From contig JAQXEK010000058.1 in NCBI GenBank assembly GCA_029250885.1, positions 1-64,000 of the forward strand: DNA of 64,000 nt, given 5' to 3'. Position 1 is the stretch's first letter, and every line of letters starts with the position of its first letter. The stretch is from Planctomycetota bacterium. Its GTDB lineage: Bacteria; Planctomycetota; UBA1135; GCA-002686595. Positions 41,558-50,936 of the stretch are shown here, in pieces. The position numbers and the translations under genes were made by a program. The notes below the pieces were generated by a model that searched no databases, was not told the origin of the DNA, and saw only the letters and a program-made list of their open reading frames with translations.

Positions 41558-43363
41558 CTAGGGCAGCAGTTCGATCTGGAGAGCGTTGCTAGATTGAAGG
41601 CTAGTGCCCGAGCTTCCAAGCTGAAAAGCCTGGGCGAAGATTGTCTGGAGGCCGAGCCCCCCGGGGACTTCTAAGGTGAAGACGCCAAGGGCGTCGACTT
41701 GGAAGGTGAGCAGGTTGCTCACAGGAGAGGGCACAAGAGTCACTCCCAAACCCGCGAGCGGTGTCGGGTTTGCGCCGGTTCCCAAAGCCAAGTAAAGGGG
41801 GGCGGACGGAGTTGCATCCCTCACGATCAACTCCGCGGCGTTAGAACTTGAGAGGTCGCCACCGCAGATTTCGAGCACAATCCCGGTGCCGAAACCGAGG
41901 CTCGCCTGGCACGTGGGCTGATTGGTCTGCAGCCACACCTGCGTCCCCTCAAGCCGGGATAGCACTAGGTCTTTTTTGCCATCACCGTTCACATCAAAGA
42001 CTGCGACATCATGGGTCCAGCGCAAATCCTCGGCGTGCAATCCAGGTGCACCGATCCAAGAGCTGTCGGAAAGGCTTCCGCGCTCTTCGACTAGGTCGAC
42101 TGTTGCCGCGCCTGGGAGCCCGCCTTGGTTGTGGTAGAAGTGCAAGCGAAAGCCCTCCTTGTACTGTGTGATCTCCACATCCACATCGGCGACCAGGACT
42201 TCGTCGAACCCGTCCCCGTCCAGATCTACGAGCAAGTTGTTCGAGCTGTAGGAATAAGGGAATCCCTGGTGCAGAGGCTCGGAGCCGAATAAAAGCTGGG
42301 TTTCGATTGGCGCACTCCAGTCCACGTGCCCGTTGGTCAGGCTGCCCTGGTTCAACATCACGTAGTCATTGTCGTTGGACGTCATCGCGAGATCCAAGTT
42401 GCCATCGCTGTTGAGGTCGCCGGTGTTGACAAAATAGGGACGAGGTGGTGTAGCCGTGAACAAGTCGGAAAAGACGCCTGGGTTTGCAGGATCGTTGTAG
42501 GCGATGGAGAGGATTGATGGGTTTTGATAAGTCGTCTGCTTGAGGATATCGATAGCACCGTCGCCGTTGACGTCTACAAGCTCGACAGAGTTACAGAACC
42601 CCGAAAATAAGATGTCGGGCGAGGCGCTAACCGAGGAGCTGTCGGTGAAATATCCGTTGCCGTCATTCAAGAGAATCCGATCATCCAAGTCCTCCGCGGG
42701 ACTCTGCAAAGCTCCGAACAAGTTGAGCGCTGTGTCATGATCCGCGAGATAGAGGTCCACGTCGCCGTCATTGTCCAAGTCAGCTGCATCAATGGCCGCG
42801 AAGAGCGGCAACTTTGGCAAACCGCTGCCCAAGTGAAGTAGCTCGGGCATGCGGGAGTCCTCAAGGCGAAAGCCCTGCCAGACGCCCCTAACCTCACCGA
42901 GGTTCAGATAGATCCGGGGGTGGCTAATGAACTTGGCCTTGCCCGGGCTTCGGTCCGTGGCCGTAATGATCTCTGGGTAGCCGTCGCCGTTCAGATCCGC
43001 GAGCACTACATCTCGATCATTGGTTGGTGTTAAGAAACCGCGGTCGCCAGCCACGTCCGATGCTGTCGCTAAGCTTGCGGTTCGGTCGACCAATATCCCA
43101 CCCTCGTTCATCAACAACACGTTGCTGCGCCCGCCGGTGGTTGTCCAAGGCTCCTTTCGGGCGACTACCAAGTCCACGTCGCCATCTAGGTCAACATCCC
43201 CCCAATCTAAGTCCGTTTCATGCAAGTCGTCCGATACCGTTGCGCCCGAGGGCAGGCTGGTGCCCGAGCGCTCAAAACCGATCCACGGACTTCCAAACTG
43301 AGCTAGGGCCGGAGACGTAGAGAACAAGCCGACTGCAAGCAGGACGGGGATAAAGCGGGTCAT
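41558..43363 (-). CDS. Secreted FG-GAP/VCBS repeat protein with planctomycete C-terminal module
   Basis: 601 aa. Signal peptide MTRFIPVLLAVGLFSTSPALA. Residues ~50-480 carry at least seven calcium-binding FG-GAP/VCBS units recognisable by DLDGDVDL, DLNGDGYPE, DLDNDGDVDL, DVNGDGAIDI, DLNSDGNLDL, DLDGDGFDE and DVNGDGKKDL; these fold as integrin-like beta-propellers. The final ~100 residues (LYLALGTGANPTPLAGLGVTL ... GLGLQTIFAQAFQL ... LQSSNALQIELLP) are the most typical copy of the shared C-terminal module in this window. A calcium-dependent extracellular binding protein is likely; the ligand is unknown. Confidence 0.88.
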   Translation of the reverse strand: MTRFIPVLLAVGLFSTSPALAQFGSPWIGFERSGTSLPSGATVSDDLHETDLDWGDVDLDGDVDLVVARKEPWTTTGGRSNVLLMNEGGILVDRTASLATASDVAGDRGFLTPTNDRDVVLADLNGDGYPEIITATDRSPGKAKFISHPRIYLNLGEVRGVWQGFRLEDSRMPELLHLGSGLPKLPLFAAIDAADLDNDGDVDLYLADHDTALNLFGALQSPAEDLDDRILLNDGNGYFTDSSSVSASPDILFSGFCNSVELVDVNGDGAIDILKQTTYQNPSILSIAYNDPANPGVFSDLFTATPPRPYFVNTGDLNSDGNLDLAMTSNDNDYVMLNQGSLTNGHVDWSAPIETQLLFGSEPLHQGFPYSYSSNNLLVDLDGDGFDEVLVADVDVEITQYKEGFRLHFYHNQGGLPGAATVDLVEERGSLSDSSWIGAPGLHAEDLRWTHDVAVFDVNGDGKKDLVLSRLEGTQVWLQTNQPTCQASLGFGTGIVLEICGGDLSSSNAAELIVRDATPSAPLYLALGTGANPTPLAGLGVTLVPSPVSNLLTFQVDALGVFTLEVPGGLGLQTIFAQAFQLGSSGTSLQSSNALQIELLP

Positions 43364-43496
43364 AGGACGACAGGTGAGGGGCTAAAGGACTGATTCCTAT
43401 GTATCGTGAAAAGTCGAACTTGGGTAGGGACAATTCCTAAGAATGCTTTGAGACTGCGGTGGATATCGTTTGCACCGCATTAGCTTCGCCCTCTAG

Positions 43497-46400
43497 CTAC
43501 TGCACCATAAAAGGGGACGCGCCTGTGGCTACGATCCCCGTTCCTGAGCCTGCGGTCACACCCTCGAAGTAGACCTGCAGCCCCGCGAAGACGGGTGCCG
43601 ACGGCACCGGGATGTTGACGATCAAGTTGCCGGCCGCATTCACCGGCAGGTTCTTGAGGACCTTAAGGCTGAGGGCGTCGCCTGAGCCGATCGACAGGTT
43701 GACAAGTCCGGGCAGAGGCGTCGGGCCTGGGTTCACGCTGTAGGCGAGCCAAGCCAAGGCGGGCTCGGGAGAGCCGACCGTGACCTGAATCAAATCGCCT
43801 AGGTTCGCGGTGTTCGGCGCCGAGAGTGAGGTGCCCCCATTGGCGTTCACCACTAGGTTGTCCTGACCCGAGCCCACGGCGGTGGACACCACCACCGCGG
43901 CATTGCCAAGGCTAGTCGCCGGCGGCGCCTGGAAGGTCACCATGCCCGCGCCCTGCTCGAAGGCAACGCTTACACCACCCACGGTCACGACCTGGACAGC
44001 ACCCATGCCCATGCCTGCGGCTGTGATCAACTGGCCGCCGATCGCGGGGACCTGGCTCGGGCTGATCGTGAAGCTCGGAGCGGGAGGAGCGGGGGCCGGG
44101 CCGACGACGGCCACGGAGAAGTCGTCGATGTTCCAGCCTCCAAATTCAAGGCCGCCATCCGAAAGCAGCTTGAACTCGACCACCACGCTGGGGGAACCAG
44201 CGAAGGTGCTTATGTCGATGTTGGCGGCCTGCCAGGCCGTGTCGATTGTGTGATCGCTGCCGCCCGCGTCGGCGACGTTCTCCCAGACGACTTGGCCGTT
44301 CACAAGCACCTGGGCTTGATCGAAGGTTGCGTCCTCAACTGTGAGCCAGCGCTGAAAGTCTAGGGACAGGGATGTGGTACCCGTCGCATCGATAGCCGGT
44401 GAGCGCAGCCAGTTCGAGACGTTGGGCTGGTAGATGCCGTTGAAGCCGCTGTTGCCTAGGTCATTGCCCCAGACCTTGTCGCCCGAGTAGGCCGCAGACG
44501 GGTCGCCCCCATTGCCTTGGGGTGCGCCGCGCTGCCAGTCATCTTGGGTAGCGATCTGGCCGTGGGTCCATCCGTCATCCGACTGGCCATCGAAGTTCGA
44601 TGCGTAGAGCACTGTCTTCTGGCCAACGAAAAAGCCGTGGGACAGGCCGCCGAGCTCGGCGCCGGTGGGATTGACCTCGGAACCGCCCGCGTCGTCGCGA
44701 GCCTCGATCCAATACTGGATTGTCACCGGAGAGCCGAGCCCGGGGATCAAGCCCTGGTAGTTGCCTGCGCCCACGTCAGCCATGGGCACCGTCGTCCAGT
44801 TCTGGCCATCAGCAGAAAAGTGCAAGTCCACAAAACTGACGTTAGCCGCTGTCTGGCTCGACACGTTTGCCGAAACCAAATACGGGCCAACACCGTCCAA
44901 GGTGTCCGCAAGGGGTGAGTGGACCACGGTCATGTCCACCGGCTCCGCAAGGGTAGCCGCCGTGGCCACCACGGCCTGCACGCACATCTTCGCTAGGTCA
45001 AAGTCCACCGCAGATACGCCGAATGAGTCAGTTGCGGTGTGAATGGCTGGGTAGAAGTCCGTCAGGTCCTCGAACAGGAAGGCGGCCGGGAAGCCGTAGG
45101 AGGTGTAGGCAGCGTGGTCTGAGCTACCCGCAGTCAGGACGCCAAACTGCGAGGCCCAGCTAGGGACATATAGGGCCCCGATCGCGTCGCAAAAGTTGTT
45201 CAAGCTGGCGGAGGTGTTGTTCGTCGCAAAGTCCACGTCGCGGGTATCGCCGGCCTTACGGTAGGAGATCATGTCCATGTTCAACATGGCGACAATCTCC
45301 TCGCCGGAGTTACTGGACTGGGCTGCGTTGAAGTCCGAGCCCAACAGCCCGAACTCTTCGCCAGAGAACAGCACGAAGCGGATCGTGTTCTCGTAGGGAC
45401 CACCGCCGAGCAGGACCCGCGCGGCCTCGATTACACCGGAGGTTCCAGACGCGTTGTCATCGGCACCCGGGGACGAAGCCGTTGCGCCATCGGCCCAGTT
45501 GACCGAGTCGTAGTGGGCACCGATCACGATGATCTTCTCCGGCGACGTCGCGCCGGCAATCTCCGCCACGACGTTCTTCGAATAGGTGCTGGAGAACTGC
45601 TGGGTGGTCGGCATCAGGCCGTGTCCAAGGAGCCAGCCCTCGATGTTGCCCTGGGCGGTCACCGCACCGGGCTGGTCTGCGCGCCTCGTGAACAGGGACG
45701 AGAGGTCCTGCACGCGTGCGCTCAAGTTCGCTTTATTTACGTCCGCCACAAGGGTCGCGATGCGCGGGTCCCCAGCGGTGGCTGCGATGGTTCCGCCAGC
45801 GCTGCGCTGTGCAAGTCCGTCGACACCGGCGCGCCCCTCAAGGCCACGCCAACGGAGCGGAGGTGCTGGCACCATAGCCCGATCGCTAACCGCACCAAGT
45901 CCGCAGTGTCCGTGTCCGCCTGCAGCTAGGGCCGCGAGAACCACGGCCTTAGCCGCCGGCATGATCGCCACGATTGCAGGCCCGCGGTCCGCGGGCTGCC
46001 AGAGGATGCGCGCCTGGCCATCGGGAATCAGATCCATGTGATCAAGGGGCACTAACCATAGCTCGGCCTCGCCCGGATCTAGGAACACGACCGACGCGCC
46101 GCGCCGCTCGAGGGCGGGCACAAGTCCCGGATCCACCTTTGCCACGACGTAGCCCGCCGAGTCCACGCGCACATCGGCAACGCGCAAGAGTCGGTCGCGC
46201 AAGCCCAGATCCTGCCCGTAAATCACGACGGCCATTTGGGAGGCGGCCACCTGGGCTCGCTCTCCTTGAGAACCGTTTACAGACGCGTCAGGGAATTCAC
46301 TCCCAGCAAAAAGGCCAAGGGCAAGGACGAGGGAGGCGATCATAGGAGCAAATACCGGGGGGGGAGGGACGGGACGCCCATTAGGGCGCTTGCACTTCAT
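43497..46400 (-). CDS. Secreted M28 family zinc peptidase with accessory domains
   Basis: 967 aa. Signal peptide around residues 18-35 (an ATG at residue 20 is an alternative start). The M28 domain (~275-500) has all metal ligands in order: VIGAHYDS, PGADDNASG, LFSGEEFGLLGS, MLNMDM and AIHTATDS. It is an aminopeptidase-type di-zinc hydrolase. After it come an Ig-like segment (~510-610), a jelly-roll/MAM-like region (SNFDGQSDDGWTHG to GGWNIDDFSV, ~620-790), an IPT/TIG-like domain (ISPSQVPAIGGQLITAAG, ~795-870) and the Gly-rich C-terminal module. The accessory domains probably bind protein or glycan substrates outside the cell. Confidence 0.9.
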   Translation of the reverse strand: MKCKRPNGRPVPPPPVFAPMIASLVLALGLFAGSEFPDASVNGSQGERAQVAASQMAVVIYGQDLGLRDRLLRVADVRVDSAGYVVAKVDPGLVPALERRGASVVFLDPGEAELWLVPLDHMDLIPDGQARILWQPADRGPAIVAIMPAAKAVVLAALAAGGHGHCGLGAVSDRAMVPAPPLRWRGLEGRAGVDGLAQRSAGGTIAATAGDPRIATLVADVNKANLSARVQDLSSLFTRRADQPGAVTAQGNIEGWLLGHGLMPTTQQFSSTYSKNVVAEIAGATSPEKIIVIGAHYDSVNWADGATASSPGADDNASGTSGVIEAARVLLGGGPYENTIRFVLFSGEEFGLLGSDFNAAQSSNSGEEIVAMLNMDMISYRKAGDTRDVDFATNNTSASLNNFCDAIGALYVPSWASQFGVLTAGSSDHAAYTSYGFPAAFLFEDLTDFYPAIHTATDSFGVSAVDFDLAKMCVQAVVATAATLAEPVDMTVVHSPLADTLDGVGPYLVSANVSSQTAANVSFVDLHFSADGQNWTTVPMADVGAGNYQGLIPGLGSPVTIQYWIEARDDAGGSEVNPTGAELGGLSHGFFVGQKTVLYASNFDGQSDDGWTHGQIATQDDWQRGAPQGNGGDPSAAYSGDKVWGNDLGNSGFNGIYQPNVSNWLRSPAIDATGTTSLSLDFQRWLTVEDATFDQAQVLVNGQVVWENVADAGGSDHTIDTAWQAANIDISTFAGSPSVVVEFKLLSDGGLEFGGWNIDDFSVAVVGPAPAPPAPSFTISPSQVPAIGGQLITAAGMGMGAVQVVTVGGVSVAFEQGAGMVTFQAPPATSLGNAAVVVSTAVGSGQDNLVVNANGGTSLSAPNTANLGDLIQVTVGSPEPALAWLAYSVNPGPTPLPGLVNLSIGSGDALSLKVLKNLPVNAAGNLIVNIPVPSAPVFAGLQVYFEGVTAGSGTGIVATGASPFMVQ

Positions 46401-46622
46401 CCTAAACGCAGTCCGGCGATCCCGGGTTCCCCTTCGTTGGGGTCGCCCCTAGGATTTACCTAGGACTTCGTCACCTTTTAAAGGGTGTGCAGTACGACCC
46501 TGGCTCTCTCTTCGGGGCTAAAGGTGAGGGCTTACAGGCCTTGCGGCCATCTTTAGCGGTGGTTTCCACGGTCAGGGAACCGGGGCGACGCCTTTTCCCC
46601 CGGCCCATGATAACCTTCCCAC

Positions 46623-48605
46623 ATGACTGAGAAAGCTGTGCGCGAAGGGACTCCTGGCAAGGGCCGGATGGCCAGCCTGTTGGGCCTGTGGAAGAGCCGC
46701 GTCTGCGGATGTGGACACCTGTCCAAGGGCACGAAGCTAGGTCTCTTGGCGATCTTCGTAATCGCCCTGGGGCTGCGCCTGTGGCCGGTCTCCCACGGTA
46801 TGCCACGCAACTATGTGCCCGACACGCACATGGTCCGCAGCGCCCTGGGCATGGCCCAGGACAAGACCCTGGTGCCCGAGGTCGACGTGTACTCGAGCTA
46901 CCCAAACTTGATCCCCTACATGCTGCTGCCGGTCTACGGTGTGCAGTACGGCGTCGGTCGCGCAACAGGCAAGTGGAGCTCCGCTGACGAGTTCGGGAGG
47001 CACGTCAAGCAACATCCCGAGACGGTATTTCTCCCCGCGCGCATCCTGGTCGCGTTGATCGGCAGCCTTGGCGCACTCGTCGCCTTCGGAGCGGCGCGGG
47101 CCATGGGCATGCGCCGCGGCGCGTGGGTCGCGGCGTGGCTCACGGCCACCAGCCTGATGCAGCTGCACTTCTCGATCCAAGAGCGTCCATGGGAGCCCTT
47201 GGTCGTCTTCATGCTGCTCAGCTCTTGGCCCGCCGCCCTGTACGTTGTGCACGAGAAGCGGCGCTACCTAATCTACAGCGGACTTGCCGCCGCACTGTCG
47301 TTCTCCGCCCACCAAGCGGGAGCGCCAGCCCTGGCTATTCCCGGCTTGGCCTGGCTCTTGGTCGCTGTCCGCAGCCGGAGCGAGCTGAAGCAAAAGGCCG
47401 CCAAACTCGTACTCGACGGCGTGGCCTGTGTGGGCCTTTTTGCCGTGCTCAGCCTCTTGGTTGGGCACCCCTACTTGTGGGTTCACGGCACCACCGCGAC
47501 CGAGGACATGACGGCCCAGGGCGCTGAGCTCGCTGCCATGGACGGCGCGGTCTCCATCGGCGGCCAGGGTTTTCACTTCGCTCTGCGCTTCGAGTCCTTC
47601 GCACGAATGTCCAGGGCTCTAGTAGGCTACGCACCGGTCAACCTTGCTCTCGGTCTCCTCGGGATCCTCTTCGCCTGGCGCAAGCGCTGCATGTGGCCCG
47701 CCCTAGGATTCCTAGCCATGTGGAGCTTCTATTTCCTGAACAGCTCGAATGACCACGTTCGGTACCTGCTGCCGATCGTCGTGCTACTCCCCCTCCCCGC
47801 TGCCCTGTTGGCCGAAAAGATCTTCGCCCGCGGGCGCGCGGCGAGCCTGGCCCTTGGGGTCCTGCTACTCGTGCCCCTAGTGCAAGCCATGCGCATGGGT
47901 TACATCCTGCGCCAGACCGACATGCGCGATGCCGGCGAGTCCATGGTTCGCGCCCTTGGCGAAGATGCGGTGGTTGCGATTGGTCCCTATGGCCCCATCA
48001 TCGAGCTCGATCTAGCCAGCCTTGAGCGTCTGTCCACCGTTCGCGATCTGCGTGGCCGCGAGGGCTACCGCGCGGAGTTCCTGCAGTCCCTGGCCAAGTC
48101 TGGTCACGACGCCGACGACCCCACCATCGGCCCCGTCGGGGGAGCCGGTATCAATGCAATTCGCATCGAGGACCTGTTTCAGTTCCACGGCCGCCGCCGC
48201 ACCTTCCGGGTCACACCCGGACTCAACCTAGGTGGCGCAGACAGCGACGCCTGGTCTGTCAACCAAGTGTTGGACTTCTTCCGCGTCACCCATATCGTGC
48301 TCAGCGACAAGATCCCCGGCGACGGTGAGCTGTCCCTCCTGCTGACCCCCGAGACTGGCTACAAAGAGGGAGACCCTACGCCCGAACCGCTCACGGGCTG
48401 GCACATCATTGACGCCATCGCACCGGGCTGCGACGACCTGAAGTTTGTCACCGACACCTTGGACCCGGCCGACAATGCCGTGGATCCCAAGTCCTACGAC
48501 GCGCGCCTCCCTACCGAGGTCGACTTCGCCCTAACAGCGATCTGGCGCGTCGAGCAGCCGGGTCCGGCGCTCTTCCTCCTAGGGCGCGACCAGCCGTTAG
48601 AGTAG
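46623..48605 (+). CDS. GT39/PMT-like multi-spanning glycosyltransferase
   Basis: 660 aa. After a Cys-containing N-terminal tail, the first helix (LLAIFVIALGLRLWPV) is followed by the loop PRNYVPDTHMVRSALGMAQD, placing an acidic residue where GT39/ArnT-type enzymes keep their catalytic Asp. About ten further helices lie between residues ~125 and 430, and a periplasmic C-terminal domain follows (~430-660). Such proteins transfer sugars from polyprenyl phosphate to proteins or glycans on the outer face of the inner membrane. The exact donor and acceptor are unknown. No obvious operon; it converges on the next gene. Confidence 0.8.
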   Translation: MTEKAVREGTPGKGRMASLLGLWKSRVCGCGHLSKGTKLGLLAIFVIALGLRLWPVSHGMPRNYVPDTHMVRSALGMAQDKTLVPEVDVYSSYPNLIPYMLLPVYGVQYGVGRATGKWSSADEFGRHVKQHPETVFLPARILVALIGSLGALVAFGAARAMGMRRGAWVAAWLTATSLMQLHFSIQERPWEPLVVFMLLSSWPAALYVVHEKRRYLIYSGLAAALSFSAHQAGAPALAIPGLAWLLVAVRSRSELKQKAAKLVLDGVACVGLFAVLSLLVGHPYLWVHGTTATEDMTAQGAELAAMDGAVSIGGQGFHFALRFESFARMSRALVGYAPVNLALGLLGILFAWRKRCMWPALGFLAMWSFYFLNSSNDHVRYLLPIVVLLPLPAALLAEKIFARGRAASLALGVLLLVPLVQAMRMGYILRQTDMRDAGESMVRALGEDAVVAIGPYGPIIELDLASLERLSTVRDLRGREGYRAEFLQSLAKSGHDADDPTIGPVGGAGINAIRIEDLFQFHGRRRTFRVTPGLNLGGADSDAWSVNQVLDFFRVTHIVLSDKIPGDGELSLLLTPETGYKEGDPTPEPLTGWHIIDAIAPGCDDLKFVTDTLDPADNAVDPKSYDARLPTEVDFALTAIWRVEQPGPALFLLGRDQPLE

Positions 48606-48648
48606 TTGGACCCTAGCATTCCTGCCCAAGGCCAGGACACGGGCACAC

Positions 48649-49914
48649 TCAGTCCAAGACCCACTCCACCGAATCGGGGCCTTGGCTCAGAAGGGTAAGC
48701 TTGGTGCCGGTTTGACTGAGCTCGTAGGGGGTTCCGGTGCGCGGGTCGACTAGGTCAGAAAGGCCGAGGGACGCGATGTCCGTGGGCCAGGCTCCAGTTT
48801 CGGCGCGGTGGGCGTAGGCCTTGGAGCCGAGTAGCAGTAGGCGCGTTTGGGCCAGGCTGGCGGCGTAGTTTTGGAGCATTGGGGAGGCGTTGATGACGAA
48901 GGCGCCAACGAGGCTATTGCTGTCATCGCGAGCCTCTTCGGCTAGGGCGTCGGCTTGCCCGATGGCCTTGTGCAGTGGAGCCCTGGCGATGGTCACCGAG
49001 GCGGTGACATATTCAATAAAACTAGCCTGGGCGCTGCGCATGTAGGGGGGACCAGCAGTGATAGGCCACTCACCGGGCAGTGCCATATCACTGGCGGCGA
49101 AGAGCCCTGAGGGCGGCTGGTTGGCAGATGCCCCACCCCCAGCCAGGGCCTGGGTAAGGAAAGGCAGCTCGCTGGCGAGTGCCTCCGCGATCAAGGGCGT
49201 GCTTGCGCCGGGCTCGGTACCCGCGAGCAGATGCAGGCTGGCCAGCCACTCGGCGGGGTCGTCGAGCTGCGAGGCCAAGAGCATGGCCGAGCGCGCGGCG
49301 TAGTTCGCGGTGATGATTCCGACCAGCTGCACGACCATGGTGGGCTCATGGCGGTGTGCCGTAGTGAGGGCTAGGTTTGCCTCGACGGCGACTTTCGCGG
49401 CTTCGAGATCACCTTCATCCATTTGAACCCTCGCGGCCGCGACCAGTAACCGGCTCAAGTCTAAGGTGCCCATGGCGTCCCAGTCGGAGATGCGCTCCTC
49501 CAGGGATTCGCCCGTGACCATGGGGAAGTAGCACTCCCCCATTTCGCCGGCGCTCTGTAAGAGAGCGATGCCCTCGGCAAAGTCCGGTAGCGCGGCGCGC
49601 AGCTCGGCGGGAACCTCGGCTAGCTGCGCGTTCTGGCCCTCTTCGCCGAACGGTTCGTACCCAAGGGCCAACTCGGACACGTCGCCGGCGGCCTTGCACG
49701 CACTGATAGCCGCGGCGTACATGTGCGACGCCGCGTTACCGGCTGCGGGCCGGCCTTGGATCAAGTCCGCCATTGTCAAGGGGACGTTCTGGGCGCGGGC
49801 CTCTTCGAGGGCGGACTCGAGCCTGGAGGTCGCGTGCGTGTGCCAGGCGAAGTAGGCTACGGTGAGGGAGGCAAGGATTAGGATTCCCCTCTTGATGACC
49901 TTGGGCATGTTCAT
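48649..49914 (-). CDS. Membrane-anchored hypothetical helical protein
   Basis: 421 aa with one N-terminal membrane helix (GILILASLTVAYFAW) and a mostly helical body. The last ~50 residues (YAHRAETGAWPTDIASLGLSDLVDPRTGTPYELSQTGTKLTLLS) look like the C-terminal strand-loop of pseudopilin-type proteins. I know this layout only as a conserved planctomycete hypothetical. No catalytic motif. Function unknown. Confidence 0.72.
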   Translation of the reverse strand: MNMPKVIKRGILILASLTVAYFAWHTHATSRLESALEEARAQNVPLTMADLIQGRPAAGNAASHMYAAAISACKAAGDVSELALGYEPFGEEGQNAQLAEVPAELRAALPDFAEGIALLQSAGEMGECYFPMVTGESLEERISDWDAMGTLDLSRLLVAAARVQMDEGDLEAAKVAVEANLALTTAHRHEPTMVVQLVGIITANYAARSAMLLASQLDDPAEWLASLHLLAGTEPGASTPLIAEALASELPFLTQALAGGGASANQPPSGLFAASDMALPGEWPITAGPPYMRSAQASFIEYVTASVTIARAPLHKAIGQADALAEEARDDSNSLVGAFVINASPMLQNYAASLAQTRLLLLGSKAYAHRAETGAWPTDIASLGLSDLVDPRTGTPYELSQTGTKLTLLSQGPDSVEWVLD

Positions 49915-50008
49915 AGTTCGGTGTATGGATTGGCGGCGGTTGGCGAGGTTTCGATCGATGCGAGCGGGGCCTGTGCCTTGGCGTGGTTGACGGAGTATCC
50001 CTTTAACT

Positions 50009-50140
50009 TCAGCTCAGAACTGCCTGCAGTGCAAGGAATACACCCAACCACAGGACGGTTGCCGCCTGCGCTGCGTACTGCATGCGGATCATCAGCTTGA
50101 GGAGCACGCCGACAACTAAGCAGTACTTGGTGAGATGCAT
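50009..50140 (-). CDS. Possible small membrane protein
   Basis: 43 codons from ATG 50140 with a single hydrophobic helix (AAQAATVLWLGVFLALQAVL). It follows the 119-aa membrane protein gene on the same strand. There is no homology signal or strong ribosome binding site, so this is tentative. Confidence 0.3.
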   Translation of the reverse strand: MHLTKYCLVVGVLLKLMIRMQYAAQAATVLWLGVFLALQAVLS

Positions 50141-50204
50141 GCAATCCGTGCACTTGCCATCAATCCAATTATCCGCGGTCTTGCCTAAAGCAAGCTGAGA
50201 CCCT

Positions 50205-50564
50205 TTAGAAGAGCTCTCCAAGTAGCCAGGTGACCAACAGGCCCAACGCCAAAGCGGTGTAGGACCCGGCCAAGACAACCACAACCCGGGACCAGGTACT
50301 CAGTACCGCTGATGGGGCTCGGCTTCGCCACTTCCAAATGCACCAGAGGTAAAGGCCAGCGACTATCGTCGCCAGAGTATTCATACCCACCAATAGGAAG
50401 AACAGCGTCTCCAGCTTCACCTCATGGGGCTTGTTCGCATGGGAAGAGCCGATCAGAGCCGTGGCGACGGCAGCACCAAACAAGAGCAGGCTAAGCAAGC
50501 TGAAGATACCCGCGCGCTTGACAGCATCCGATTGTGTCTTTCCTGTGAGTTCTTTTGAGATCAT
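50205..50564 (-). CDS. Small three-helix membrane protein
   Basis: 119 aa from ATG 50564 (five codons after an alternative ATG at 50579). Three hydrophobic stretches at roughly residues 20-40, 52-76 and 91-115, with short charged loops, give a plausible integral membrane protein. No family recognised. Confidence 0.55.
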   Translation of the reverse strand: MISKELTGKTQSDAVKRAGIFSLLSLLLFGAAVATALIGSSHANKPHEVKLETLFFLLVGMNTLATIVAGLYLWCIWKWRSRAPSAVLSTWSRVVVVLAGSYTALALGLLVTWLLGELF

Positions 50565-50936
50565 TGTTGTTGCTCGCAAGCATACTGCGGGAGCCGGTCA
50601 GAGTACTTATCGCGCGAAGGCTGCTTCCACAGGATTCTGGTGTCGGAAAGTAAACACCTACGGCTGTGACCTTGCCCGAATGCCCTGTACCCTGCCACAG
50701 CTCATCGACCGCAGCAGCCACTTAAGTAGGCCGAATCGAACGACCCGCATCCGGGCCATGGATATAAGGCACTGCGCAGTCCAGACCCTCAAGTTGATCC
50801 CAAGGCCGGCAACAGGGCCCGTTTGGCCGAGGCCCCCCGCATCCTAAAGCATGGCTCACTTGCGCCTTTCCCTGCTGGGCGCCCGGCATGATATATTTGG
50901 CATCCCACCGAACCACTCTTCACCCAGCACGCTTCC
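50565..50936. other. Intergenic region upstream of the sulfatase-like cluster
   Basis: A 372-bp gap between divergent genes. GCATCC occurs at about 50751 and 50838 but without CGAA at the right spacing, so I do not call a sigma-type promoter. No coding region recognised. Confidence 0.45.

Noticed and set aside
50009-50284. 91-codon reading of the small membrane protein
   Set aside because: The first half overlaps the neighbouring membrane protein gene and is hydrophilic and Trp-rich without pattern; only the last 43 codons look plausible.
50751-50865. GCATCC boxes upstream of the first sulfatase-like gene
   Set aside because: The bases 16 bp downstream are not CGAA in either case, so they do not fit the sigma promoter pattern.
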